Shown: positions 11,401 through 26,400 of the stretch, piece by piece | How the letters are laid out: every line of letters begins with the position of its first letter | Position numbering within the stretch: the stretch's first letter is position 1 | Source: Sipunculus nudus | Lineage: Eukaryota; Annelida; Sipuncula; Golfingiida; Sipunculidae | Length of the DNA stretch: 64,000 bases | NCBI GenBank assembly: GCA_026874595.1 | Contig: CM049314.1 | Span: 16,608,729 to 16,672,728, forward strand | Reading direction: 5' to 3' | The notes under the pieces: generated by a model | Database searches by the model: none | The model's input: the letters and a program-made list of their open reading frames with translations, nothing else | What the model was told of the DNA's origin: nothing | Made by a program: the position numbers and the translations under genes

Positions 11401-14400
11401 TTGATGGTCTTATATATAGGTTCTGATATTGGCTCTGTATAAATCAGTCTAATTACACTGAAACTATTAAAGGTGCATTGTTGTCAAAATTATATGAACG
11501 AACGAGTACATGTGAAAAATATTGTGTTTTGTTACTGTTGTTTTCCTATTGCTAGTTAACACGTTCTATAAAACTTCCAGCCCGACATGCTTGTGTCAGG
11601 GAAAAAGATCCCTGTCATATATAGTCTGTATGTTGAAGGAGTTGACCCTGATAATGGAGTCCACTGGACAGTGAGCTCAGTTCAGTTTCTTTATTTCTTG
11701 AACTCCCTCAGTGTTTGACAGGTTTTGTCTGCCAGAGATGATATAAATAAATGTTAAAGCCTTTCTTTGCTCTGTGTCAATCATCCATGGCCAGCTCATG
11801 AACACTCCTCATTCATTAATGAATCAAAGCCCATATTGCACCAGACATTGCATCTGACTTCGTTAAGAGTTCACCATGTGTACAGTTCTGATATATTTGA
11901 GTAGAGCAGAGACCTTTAGTGGCTGGGTCACAACATTATGTCATCTACTGACGACTAGGTAAATCCTTCCCCTTATCTACTTGTACATATAATGCAGTTT
12001 TGCTCATTTGCTGTCCTAAAGTAGAAAATGATTCTGTAATTGTGCAAAACTCGTATATTTAGGTCTATTTATTTTATTAAGTCAGGATAAAAATCTCAAA
12101 CACTGCTTTGAAGCCACATAGTCTATTTTCATCTTTTTACCAGCTGTGATATTAGAACTTTTACCCCCAAGGATATGCTAAATCAAGTGAATTATTCACT
12201 TCTGTTACCATATATATGTATTGATTTTAATCCTTTTCCATTCACCAAATGCTCAGTCTCTAATCCTCCAGTGATACTCAATGGCCAAATGGGCAAGTTA
12301 TAGCCTATAGCCTAGGGGACCTCTTTACACTTGGAATAGTTCAATAGTGTGGGGTGCCAAACAGTACAGAAAGCTCCTTTAAAGGGGGAGGGTATTTAAC
12401 AATGTCAGGTGTTTTGTATCACTAGAGTTGATTAGATTGTGGTCTGATAACCTACAGATTTTGAAAAACCAATATAATGTTACTGGCTTTGCATGTGCAT
12501 ATATAAAAAAACACATATATTAAAAACATCAGGCCGAACCAGTTTCAGTGCATCAGTTCTATTGATTAAGTGACACAGGTAAAAATCAATGTTTTGACTA
12601 ATTGGTTCCTCTTCTGAGAGCTACTTATATGATCCTGAAGTCCTGGATGTAAAGCTGGGTCTTTTCACACAAGTGATCGCTGTAAAAGGCTGACTGATCT
12701 ACATGTACATAGAAAATTTGTGTATTATTTTGGGGAGTTAGTGTTATACATATATACTGTTGATTGCACCACAGAGGTTATAGACTGGAGTAACAACTCC
12801 AGAAAACCTGTGCATGCCAGCAGAAAGGTAATTGCAATTAAGATGTGATAAGCCTATTAACACTATGGTGCGCCTGTTGTGTGCCGTGGTATCAGGCCTA
12901 CCTTTCATGGATCAGAACTATGAGTGTGTATAAATGGGCTGTTTTGTTAAAATTGTGTGCTAAAGGTATATTCTGTGGATACCAAAATGTATGTCATCCA
13001 AGTTTGGATGTCATTTATTTGTAAACAAAACTATCAGCTCTCAATAATGTTATTATTTTCGTATTATCGCCCATGTTCACCACTGCCCAAGGATGGCTCT
13101 GGGTCTCTCGAAATAAACCAGTCAACTGAAGTGACACTGAGGGGATTCAAGGGAGGATTCTCAATTTCTCACATTGTATCAGTTAGCACTTATTAGTGGC
13201 CTCCTTCTGTGCCATTAATAACCAAGTTTGTGCATCTCTCTTTGTGATAATGGACACGGGCACTTTGGACAGTGGATGGTTATATTCCAGGACATGGATA
13301 ATCTCAGTGGTTTTATGACAATTTAACTGTGTTGTGTTTGCACTTGCTAAGCCAGGATAAATCCTCATCTACTTCAAAACTACTTCACTACTAATTCTGT
13401 GTTACAGCTTGTACAGTTTAATCTGAACAGAGATGTTCTCTATGGGAAAGTGGCTGTTATACATGATGCAGATCCCAAATATCAACAATTGCTTCATAAA
13501 ATCTCCTAGAAATATTATTTTAAATGTCAGAAGAGGAGTTACAGCTTGGGTCACAGTAAAAGAGTTACAGATGGCAAAATGACAGTAGAGGAGTTACAGT
13601 GGATGAGTTACACCTTGTATTACAATAAAGGAGTTACAGATAACAATAAAACAGTTGAGGAGTTACATGCAGCTTTTGGAGGAGTTACAGATAACAATAT
13701 GACAGTAGAGGAGTTATAGCTTGTACGACAGTAAAGGAGTTGCAGATAAAAAAATATGACCATGGAGAGAGGAGTTACAGCTTGTATGATAGTAAATAAG
13801 ACTCCTTTAGGAGTTACAGCTTTTATGAACTGGTTCAAGTAACTTTTACATGGATATATATAGATGTGATTCAGAGCCCTCTGGTGGAGCTTTTCTTGAA
13901 GCTAGAACTTTCTCGTTTCATTCTAATGTGACAGTACTGCACCATATATTTGATCCTCGTGGTTACATTCCTACAGACCAGTTTGGTCAACAGGTGTATA
14001 AGGACCTGCTGGTTGAGTAGAGCTGCATTCTAGGTCTCATGGTGAACATGCTTCACAATACAGTTTTATCAGGTGTGAAGGTCTGCAAATTGCAACCATG
14101 GAAACTGTGCAGTGTAAATACCAAGTATTGATTACATGCAGACTTGGAGCCAGGTTACCATGAAGTTCTGGACCATGACAGGGGAATACATTCAATAGCT
14201 GCACTGTGTGGTTCCAAGAACAACCAGGTGTATACATTACACCTCAAGGGCTTATTATGTACATATTTAGCTTTCATGTGTCTTATTGTTACTTGTGATT
14301 AATGGACCGATATTTTGTCATCCATGGATCATAAGGTATCACAGGTGCTCATGTGTTACAGTATATCATCAGACAATCTATAAGAAAAATGATGAATGAC

Positions 14401-17400
14401 AAATCTCCCAATTTAAAATTTGGATACACAATCAGAAGACCTGTGTTTACTTAATTGATAGTATCTCCTACAGTCATTAATGTAGCCTATAAATTGTGTA
14501 AATTAGGTTGATCCATTAACCACTGCTGCTTTGTACTTTAGTGTTCAGTCTTATGACTATTCAGTTATCACACCTCTCCATGGACTTTGTTTTCTGGCCT
14601 GTTAAATCAGAATATTTTATCACTGATATGGCGGTTGACATAATATTGATGAATACAGGGTACATGAATAACCATGACAAAGTCCCTCACACCCAGACTG
14701 GAAGCAGAGTACAGAGCTGGGCATGATCTTAAATCGGTCTGTTTTTGAATATCCACAGTAAATTCATTAAAAAATAGAATTAAAATTAAGTAAAACTAGA
14801 CTTCTTATAACTGTGATATAACAATTATTGAAATTCACCTATCATCCCCCCCCCCCCCCCTTGATTCTTCACTGTGATGTATTCCCACTGATCTAACTAT
14901 AGTCCTGTAGCCCTGAAGGAAAAAAGATAATTTCACCAATAAGATGAAAATGGTGATGTCATGTTTAATTATAAACTTGATATCTTATGTGGTTAATGAG
15001 AAATTGTCAAGATCTGTGTTTTGGCCTTTTCTGTGACCATGACCTTGGTCCTAAAATAGGTCAATGTGACTGAAACCTAGTCAAAGTAATTGGGCCATAG
15101 AAAGGTCATCCTGGATAAGAAATATTGAAATCATATAAACAAAAAAGCTGCAGAATGATTATAAGAAACTGAAGAGTTATATAATGGGAAAGACAAGATA
15201 TCTTCACCAATGGATAGGTGGCAGTGATTACTGGTCTGCGCTGTGACATTGTTAGTGAATTGTCAGTTATATATGGTAATTAAAACAGTGTTCTACCAGG
15301 CTCCAAGTTTTGTCACAGTTAAAATACATTAATTTTAAATTAAATTAAATTAGTAGTAATTGAATTGTCACAAAAAAACATCACACTGATATGTTGATTA
15401 ATTTAAACCTCACAGTGTCTGAAGTTTTGAAACTTGAAAGCTGACAGTATACCTTTTAAATTGTTAATTGCTTTTTAAATCTAAAAAAGTGTACTGACTT
15501 GTAGGGCTAGTAAGTTTCACAGGCCAACATGGGACTGTTTAAAATGATATTAATGACCTGATCTTGGAAATAAATAAAACAAAAGTGGAAGGTGTATTTA
15601 TTTCTAATTTTCAAAAAAAGCTGTCCCAAAAAAGACAAGCTTGCTGGATGAATAATGCATACAAAGGCAATTCTTCAGATCCACAGAGCACAGGGCTGTT
15701 TTCTGTAACGGATGTCAATTCTTCACACACAGGACCTGCTGACCATGAGTAACTAAAACCGTTGTGTGTTGCAAATATAAAGATATAACCAGGGAAAATA
15801 ATATTAGTTTAACTTGAAATATCACTCATTTGTGAGATGAGGGCCATCTTTTCCTGGTTGTTAGCTTGCCAGGGGGTTTAAGTTTAAATAATACTTCATC
15901 ATTACTGGAAAGACTTTACTTACTTTGTCAACTGATTCAGAATAAAGATAAATGTGTCATTAGTCATATAATCACTAGTGCTATATTGTAGGTGTAGTTC
16001 TGAGAATATGTCTGCTCATACTCAAACAATATTTCACAGTTGCTCCTATGTCAGACCAAGAATCGTAAAGCATTTGGCCTTCAGTACATGAAACAGCTGT
16101 ATTATCACCTGGCATGGTGATGCATTAAGATTCACATACTGACCACAGTGATGTAGATATCAGGTGACTTGCTTATATTTCATGTTAATTAAATCCTGTT
16201 AAAATAGCATGTCACAGGACCTGCTCATACTCAAACAATATTTCACAATTGCTCCTATATCAGACCAAGAATCGTAAAGCATTTGGTCTTCAGTACATGA
16301 TACAGCTGTATTATCACCTGGCATGGTGATGCATTAAGATTCACATACTGACCACAGTGATGTAGATATCATGTGACTTGCTTATATTTCATGTTAATTA
16401 AATCCTGTTAAAATAGCATGTCACAGGACCTGCTCATACTCAAACAATATTTCACAGTTGCTCCTATGTCAGACCAAGAATCGTAAAGCATTTGGTCTTC
16501 AGTACATGATACAGCTGTATTATCACCTGGCATGGTGATGCATTAAGATTCATATACTGACCACAGTGATGTAGATATCATGTGACTTGCTTATATTTCA
16601 TGTTAATTAAATCCTGTTAAAATAGCATGTCACAGGACCTGCTCATACTCAAACAATATTTCACAGTTGCTCCTATGTCAGACCAAGAATCGTAAAGCAT
16701 TTGGTCTTCAGTACATGATACAGCTGTATTATCACCTGGCATGGTGATGCATTAAGATTCATATACTGACCACAGTGATGTAGATATCATGTGACTTGCT
16801 TATATTTCATGTTAATTAAATCCTGTTAAAATAGCATGTCACAGGACCTGCTCATACTCAAACAATATTTCACAGTTGCTCCTATGTCAGACCAAGAATT
16901 GGAAAGCATTTGGTCTTCAGTACATGATACAGCTGTATTATCACCCGGCATGGTGATGCATTAAGATTCACATACTGACCACAGTGATGTAGATATCATG
17001 TGACTTGCTTATATTTCATGTTAATTAAATCCTGTTAAAATAGCATGTCACAGGACCTGCTCATACTCAAACAATATTTCACAGTTGCTCCTATGTCAGA
17101 CCAAGAATTGGAAAGCATTTGGTCTTCAGTACATGATACAGCTATATTATCACCTGGCATGGTGATGCATTAAGATTCGCATACTGACCACAGTGATGTA
17201 GATATCATGTGACTTGCTTATATTTCATGTTAATTACATATCTTCCTCATGTATGGTTACACTCAAAGTATTATCCATATTTCTGGGAACGTTTAGGATG
17301 CTGCTCCTCTGGTTGTATTAGTTAATGATTCACAAGAAGACAAAATGATGTAATGATTAATTAAGTTAGTACAGTTTATCTCTGTATTCACATTTGGGTA

Positions 17401-20400
17401 AAAAAATTATGGGTGGACCTACTTAGTGTATTGCACCAACCATTTACAGGAATAACAACCGAACACACTGATTTTGCACATATATGTGTCTGTCATGCCA
17501 CAGTAGGACATCAAAACAAATGATTTTTGAACTTTCAGAAAGAAATCCATTACAAATAGCACATGACCTGCTTATTCATTAGTTTTGGCAACATGCAGAC
17601 TTGTCATGTGACTTCCTCCTTGAATGTTTCTATAACAAGCAGCACATGGTATGGAATACACAGAGTTAAACATTTATGAAGTGACTTCCTAAATAGAAAT
17701 GTCATGTGAGTGGCTGTTCACATAGGCTGGTGTTACACAACATACAGAGCAGCTGCTCAGATTGCCTGGTGTGACACAACATACAGTATAGAACCTACCA
17801 AATGAGGAAACATTGGACCTGGGTTTTTGCCCAAAATAGAGATGTGCTAATGTTAGAGAGGTCAGGGGCCTCTGAATTTATTATGACAGAACAACCTCCA
17901 AGGTTTGTAATAGAGAGGTGCCCCTTCTTGACAGTAAAGACAGGTTTTGGTTGTAATATAGGACATCTGAAATAACCTCATACACTCTTTACATGAGGCA
18001 TGCTCTCACTTGTCTGCAAATCTGCATAGAGGAAAAAAAAATTTGCTGAGCTGATTGTAAGGCCCAGAAATATCCAGGAAATTCCAGGTAGGGTCTCCTT
18101 GGAAATCTGAGATTATAGAAGCCTGCAGACTTGTCCCAATTTACCCTTACCTTATCATCCTGATATATTAGGGTGCACTTGATGCCAGCAGTAACATATC
18201 CTATTCAGCTGAGCATCATTGGCCGTGGGCCTCTTGCTTGATCTCTGTCAGTGTTAGATCATTTCAGGCAGGACATGTCTGCAGTGGTCTTGCAATGAGA
18301 TCAGACATAGCTTAACTTCCTCCCCCCTAATTAAACACTCTGTCAGAAAAGCAAAAATAAAAAATGGATTCTTTTATACGAGTATTGATTTTCGACTAGT
18401 ATAACATACCGGTACATGCACTGTGAACACTTGGTTGTGTTCAGCAGAATCAAGGAAAAATTCATGGTTCTAGCTCTGCAAAATATTTGGTATGATTTTG
18501 CAAGAAGATTTATAACCCAAGTATACATGGTACATATACTTCCCTTAGTATCAGTGTCCTTGACATTATTATACCACATAAGAGATATAAAACCCTTGTG
18601 GCTTATAGTGCCATAATATAAATATTGCATGAACAATTCAAATGTACAGCAGCTGGACATAGTGTGGTACACAGTTGTGCTTAACAAATAGGCTTTGCTC
18701 CACAAGTACAATAGCTCAGTCTATTTAGTTTTACTTGTTGACAGTAGTACTAGTAGTGGTCTGAATTTAGTAGGTATTATATTTGTAGGTTCCTTAACTT
18801 TACAGTGTGGTCGAGATCATGCATGCTCATGCATAATTTCTTGATTTAAATCTGTATTAAGTCTTTGCAGTCATATTGTCATATTGAGATGAGCTGTGTA
18901 CTATTATAATAAACAGTAAATGACTGGACTTTCTGGTTTAACAAGTCAGTTTAATATCCCAAACAAATTTTCCATAATTAGCAAGGACTAGAATATGTTT
19001 TTTCATCAAGGTTGTGGAAAATTCACTTTTGTGGTGCATACCGCATATGACGTAAATGTCTTAGCTGCATGGTTTGTTTGTGGTTACATGTTTAGACTTT
19101 TTAGCTCAGCTGACTATAAGTCATCTGAGCTATAGTCGTGGTCCATTGTCCGTCGTCCGTCCGTCTGTCCGTCCGTCCGTCCGTCCGTCCATCCGTCCGT
19201 CCGTAGATGTGGCACGTTTTGAAACCGTAAGACCTAGGAATCCAAAATTCAGCATAATGTTAGATGTCCCCAAGATCTCCTACCAAGCCGAAAACTGGGT
19301 CTTTGCCACTTCGTTCCTTTGAGAAATTAAGGAAAAACCTCAATTTTTTATTAAAATCCTATTTTCACACTTCAGGACTGCCTAATATCAAAACCACTCA
19401 TCTGTTTTTCCTCATATTTACCATAAATAATCCTCTATATGGTTCCTATGTACATGCCAGAAATTGGGTCTGTATTATATAATTTAAAAAAGTTATGGGC
19501 CCAAACATAATGCATTTTGTAAATAATCAGGAAAAAAATTTGATCACTTAACACAAAACTTGTTAAAGCTAAGCACTTTTTTTCCAGTAATATAACTTTT
19601 ATTAATCAAAATTAAATTGTATACCCAAAATTTGATCAAAATCTTTTAAATTTTTTTAAATATTAGCAAAAATAAAAAATTGGTACCTTAAACTCTGCCC
19701 AACTTTGACCATGGCACGTTTTTTTCCTGTAACTGCTGTGGATTTAATTTTCAAAGCATGTTTTTGTAAGCATTTCAACTGTTAACATTTAAAATTTGAA
19801 ACCAGTTGATCAAAAACTGTAGATTTTATTCAAGTTTTCAAGCACCATGTCACATATTGTTTACATCAACCTAGTGTTATGCAGTTTGCTAGAGCTCAGC
19901 TCCCCAGCTTCAGCTCTAAGTTCCTTAAATTAGGCATACAGTAAGATGTCACCAAAATCCCCTACCATGCCAAGAATTTGGTCACCAGAACTTAATTCCT
20001 TTGAGATATTAATGAAAAACTTCATTTTTTCATTAAAAACCCTTTGTTACACTTCAGGACTGCCTAGTATCAAAACCACTGATCTGACTTTGATCATATA
20101 TAATATACATATTTTTCTATACATTCGCTATGCACATGCCAGAAATGATGTCAGTATTGCGTAATTGTTTTAAGTTATGTGCCCAAACAAAATTGACTTT
20201 GTAAAAAATCAGGAAAAATATTTACTTATGTTTCATGAAAATTATTGAAGCTAGAGAATTTTTTTTTAAGTATATCACTTTGTTTAATTAAGATTTAATT
20301 GTATAATCTGTATTTTGTAAATTTTATAAGTTATTAGCATAAACATAAAATCAGTACCTGAAATTTTACCCAACTTTGACCATGGCACATTTTTTCCCTG

Positions 20401-23400
20401 TGAGTACTGTTGATTTAATTTTCTCAGAATGTAAACATAAGTATTTAATGTATTTAAATCTGAAATTTGAAACTAAAAGGTTGAAAATTAGGATAGTTAT
20501 TGAATTTTATCTTTAGGGTCTATTGTAGTCACTTGCTTTGTTCCAGATGCAGGTAGGCCACTCCAGGTCACTGGAAGTCAGCTATGCCAGGGTTCCTGAT
20601 TTGTTTCAGTCACTGGGGGAGATCCCCTGCTGTGACAGGTGTACAATTGTTCTCATATCACACCCCCTCCCCCCCCCCCCCCCCATGAATATATAAATAT
20701 ACATTTGTATGCATGATGTGGTGTTACATGACAAGATTGAGATTTATGATGATGCAATTTAGAATTATGAATCAACGTTTATATTCAGAAATATATGTTA
20801 TATTGGAAATGTATACAAATTAAACTTAAAATAAAAAAATGAGGATCTAATACAAACATGTGTTCATTATTTTCGAGCCTCAGCAGAATTGGAGATCAGG
20901 CTTTGTTTGCCCTGAATGTTTATGCAAAAGTGTTGTTAATCCCATCTCTTCCCACCCCCACCCCCCCACCCCCCCCGGCTGTCATTGATCCTTAGCACCT
21001 CACTGTCACCTGTGCACTGAGACATTAGTTAATATTGCAAATGTGTACAATTTTTTCAATTTGAAAGATAATTGGATTAGAAAAAATTAAGATCTAATAT
21101 TGAAACATATTCTTGCCCCAGGAGAATGGAACATAAAGTGATCAGCTCTTGTCTGTCCATCACCTCTCAATTATCATTAAATATATATACTAATTATGAA
21201 ATATTTCCTTTAAGCACTGTTGAAATAACTTTCATATGCTGTATGTGTATGGATTTAAGCCATTAAAGTCTGAAATTTGAAAGCAACTTATGTATTCAGA
21301 TGTGTAATATTGCAGATGAAAAACTTTAAAATATATTATCAGCTTTGTTTGTCTAACAGTCTGTCTGTCCTTTTTAAAATATTATGTAATTGTGAATGGA
21401 CTATTTAATCCTGTAAGTATTGTTGAATTAAGTGGAAATCCTATATGTATATACACTATGTTAATACAGAGATGTTGTAACTCCCATCATTCCAGCCCTC
21501 CCCCCCCCCCCCCCCGAACCACCACCACCAGGTTCTTGCATCTGGGGACTGGAGACATCAGTTATATTTCAACTGTATACATTTTATAAAATAAAAATAC
21601 ATATATTTAATAATATATATTATGTAAAATAGATCCAATTGAGCAAATGTGTAAACTACTGAACTGTCAACAAACTATCCAAAAGCCAGCCAATGATCAT
21701 GGTAATAATATACATCTTATGTTCACAAACTGCTCACATGCTTCAATTTTGACATTAGAGAATGCATGGTTTGGTCACAAAATATTATTTGCAACAATTT
21801 CTCACTCATCAATACAAACCAATCATGTCAACCAGCCATGGCATATATTACCTTTTCATCTTAGACTTGATCTCCATTATTATTTTAGATTTTTACCTTC
21901 AAGGCCAACTTCAGCTGAGCCTAGTGACCCATATTTTTAGCACCATGTCTTGAATGTTTACATCAAGTCATTGGTTAACAGTGTTCCAGGCTGTTACATA
22001 ACACCTTCACTCCTTGCCTACTGCTTCTGTGAGTGTCTGGGTCAGGCTGGGTCAGGCAGTAATTACCAGAGAGCCTTTCTCCTCTCTCTTTCCCTTTCTC
22101 TCTTTCTAGCTCTCTTTCTCTCTCTCTCTTTCTCTCTCTCTCACCCCTATGCCTCCCTTCCTCCCTCCACCCCATTATGTTGACAGGTACTATAAACCTA
22201 ATTTATTAGATATATATGTTGATGCAATTAAGAAATGTGAATCAACTGAAATATTCACATATATATGTTATACTCTAAATGTATAGTTACATTTTCATAC
22301 CTGGAAAAAAATGATGTTATAAAAAAGGGAATTTATGTAAAAATTGTTCATAATTTCCTGGCTCAGAAGAATGGGAATTAAAATTATTTGCTTTGTTTCT
22401 CTAGCTTTCTTGCCTGTTTTAAATATTTAATAATTATGAATAAACTTTTTTTTCCTGTAAGCTCTGATTAATTAAATTTCATATTCTGTACGTATATGCA
22501 AGGGTATTGTAACTCCCACCATCCCTTTCCCCCACCCCACTAAGTCCTTGCTCCTTCGCACTGTCAACAATAGTGTTATTGCTATAGCATAAAATTTAAT
22601 AATTTGAAGAAAATATATACAGAGATTCTGTGAGTGTCTGGGTCAGGCTGGGTCAGGCAGTAATTACCAGAGAGCCTTTCTCCTCTCTCTTTCCCTTTCT
22701 CTCTTTCTAGCTCTCTTTCTCTCTCTCTCTTTCTCTCTCTCTCACCCCTATGCCTCCCTTCCTCCCTCCACCCCATTATGTTGACAGGTACTATAAACCT
22801 AATTTATTAGATATATATGTTGATGCAATTAAGAAATGTGAATCAACTGAAATATTCACATATATTTGTTATACTCTAAATGTATAGTTACATTTTCAAA
22901 CCTGGAAAAAAATGATGTTATAAAAAAGGGAATTTATGTAAAAATTGTTCATAATTTCCTGGCTCAGAAGAATGGGAATTAAAATTATTTGCTTTGTTTC
23001 TCTAGCTTTCTTGCCTGTTTTAAATATTTAATAATTATGAATAAACTTTTTTTTCCTGTAAGCTCTGATTAATTAAATTTCATATTCTGTACGTATATGC
23101 AAGGGTATTGTAACTCCCACCATCCCCTTCCCCCACCCCACTAAGTCCTTGCTCCTTCGCACTGTCAACAATAGTGCTATTGCTATAGCATAAAATTTAA
23201 TAATTTGAAGAAAATATATACAGAGAGACAGAGGCGTTGTAACTCCCATCGTAACCCCCCCCCCCTCCATCAAGTCCTTCCGCCTGTGGAGTGGGGATTT
23301 TATAGCAACTGTATACATATCATAAAATAGAAAAAACAGTTTAATTAAAGTTTAAATTAAAAAAATTGGATCTCATTAGACAAATGTGTAAAATGTTGAA

Positions 23401-26400
23401 CTGTCAACAGCCTGTCAAAAAGGTATCCAATGAAAGCGCAAGGTCAGATCTTAAAATATTATTTGCAACAATTTCTTCAATCATATCAACCAACCATAGC
23501 CTAGATTACCTCTTTCTCTCAGACTTTATCTACATTTCATAATATTTTAGATTTTAACCTTCCAGGTGTTTAAGTACTGTTGAATGCTCCCTCCCTCTTC
23601 CTCTATCTCCTTTTCTCTCTACATCCAACCCTCCTTGCTGCCCACACTGTTTCCTTCTCCGAACCCCATCCCAATGTCAGCCTCAGTAAACGAGAACAAG
23701 TTAAATCAGATATATTCATATTTTTATATATTGTATAACTGTTTGTTGCCTATGTACGTGCCAAAAATTATGTCAATATTGTGTAATATGTAGATGTGGT
23801 GGGCATCAATATAATGTACCTTGTCAAGACCTAAGAGATATCATGTCATACAGTCACAATTCATAAATCCACTCTTCAGCAATGTTAATAATAACATTAT
23901 ATATGTCAAATTGAAATCTTGCGGACTTGTATACACTATAGATCCTTCAACAAATAGCCTTATCATCATTCTACCACTGCTTAGTGTACTGTCATTGCAT
24001 TCATATTTGCTCAAATATATTGCTATTTTCAACAGCTCCCAAATAAATAAAAAATAAACCACTATATTTACTCCATATTAATCCATCAGTCAGGTAATTT
24101 CATACATGATTTACTCGCATATTACATTATATTCCTTTATAATAGCCTAATAGGTCCATGATATTCATAAGGTTTGTCGACTAAATATAGTATCACAATG
24201 GTGATACATTTATAGTTCAATCATGATCAGCTGAGCGTCGTGACCCATAGGTCCCTTGTTTGAAAATTCGGAAAACAAGGGATTATGTGATGGTACAGTT
24301 ATGTTGGGTGAAAGATGGTCCAAGGGACATGTATGATGAAATTTTTCTATTCTATTATTGGAACATTTATAACAGGGGTGGTGTAAAAGTCTGCCTGTAG
24401 CCTGTTGAGTAGTTTTGAGTTGTCTGGATCTGGTAGCTTATTTCAGAGTTGTAAGGTTTGTTCAGCTGACTCAGATTTGAATGACCAGTTGGAAGGTTTG
24501 CCAGGTTGTGGGTTCTTCAATTTTTACCCCAGTAAGGTTTTATAATGTATTTCTGTTAAATATATAAGAAGGCAAAGTGGGAATCTACCAAGAAAAAGTT
24601 AAAGCGATATTTACTTGATAAAAATCCCATGAAATATCTCAAGCAATGCATTAGGATTTATATGTAGACTGGGTTAGTGAACTGGATTCTAGTGTACTAT
24701 ATAACAAACAATGTATAGTGGCTTGTGACCAGTGCATGCTTGTGGATCATTCATTGATTTTGCTGTTTGCACTTTCTAAGAAATCACAGAATGTGTATAA
24801 GATACATATAATAGACAGACATTTGGTATTAATCGTTCGTCGGTACCCATAGGGACCTTTGTTAAAGTGAACCTTGAAGCAACAAGAATGCACAAAAATA
24901 TCAATAGAAACAAATATCCAGGTAAAGAAACTGCACGGTATTAAGGTGTTTGGTCTTTTGGTCTCAATCTTCTGTTACTCCCCTCAATGTGGAGGTAAAT
25001 AGCTTCCATGGTCTTTTGTTGAAATCCTGACCAAATAAGAAAGCGTCCATGTGACATAAGCAAGTCTTCTATTCCTAAGAGTACTTAATACCTAGACTCA
25101 GTGTAACCACCCTAACATGAGATCAAATGAGAGTACCTACTGTGTCTCATATACTCTCATACAAAGATATTTAGATTTTAATGGTACATATTTTTATCTT
25201 ATTTTTTGTCTCCTTGATTTTATTTCTAGTATTATTTCCAAACAAATTGACTTTTTTCCATATCTTGCATTAAATAAATGCATATATAAACCAGAACAGG
25301 GCAAGAATGGACCTGTTATTTAATATTGGAGAGATAAAAATACTGATTTATTCCATCAGGTGTATAGTTAAAACACTAGCATTTGTCCATATAAGTGAAT
25401 AAAGTCACTGTCTCTCTCTAGGAAAGCTATATATTTATAAAAGAAAGAGAAAAAGGTGGAGGGTTGGTTTGAATGGCTTTAATTGATAATTCATATGTAT
25501 TGAAAGTATGCATGAAATAGTTATGAAATGTTTAAACATCTGCATGATTTATGTCTGAGTTTAATTTTATCCTTAAACATTGTCATGTATTGACATTTTG
25601 AAGTTTTTTATGTGTTTTATTTGAGTGACACAGTGGTTATTCATATATGTCATTGTCATGTAATAACTGCTGTGAGAGCCATTCAGTGTCCCATCCTAAT
25701 TAAAGAAACTACACAGAACCTAACCTTTTTGTTTATTATTAAGAAATTCTGCCAGATTATTATTATTAATAATAAACCTGGCAGTTAAATATTATATTTT
25801 ATCAAAGTTTCAATCAAAATTATTTAATACAAGCATTTTTCCATCAGCTGTTTCTCTTTTTAAGATTGTTTAACCCATGGATGGCGGATTAATTTTTCAT
25901 TGGATTCATTCATGATATTATACACAGTATAGACATATTGGTCATGACTATTTTATATTCTAGTTTTAAAGCCAGCAACATGTGTGATCCTTCATATGTT
26001 AGAATACATTCAGTATGTCTTTCCTTATTGGGATTGGCTGAGGTTCTGCCGTGGCTTTCATGATGACCTTTGACCTAATTTGATGAAATGTTATATATCA
26101 ATATTTGTCAAAATACTTAACAGTTGATCATCACTTCTAAACTAAGATGTGTCATGCATAAAATTACCACATTAATCAGCTCATGCTTAGTGAACACATA
26201 ATGTACTGATAATATATACTGGTGGTGGATCTTGTAATGTACTAATAATACACTGGTGGCGGATCACAGCTGCATGAATTTGATATTGTGTTGATTGCAT
26301 GTGTTTATTGTGTGTTCCTGTCTGTCCCATTGCTAGTCCTGGCTGATGCTGCCACTTCCACTGCACATCCTGGTAGTACCGGAGCACCAAACACCACTTC

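Noticed and set aside
21975-22776. Two near-identical Arg/Glu-rich minus-strand frames
   Set aside because: They are a CT-rich microsatellite read backwards, doubled by the 601-bp duplication.
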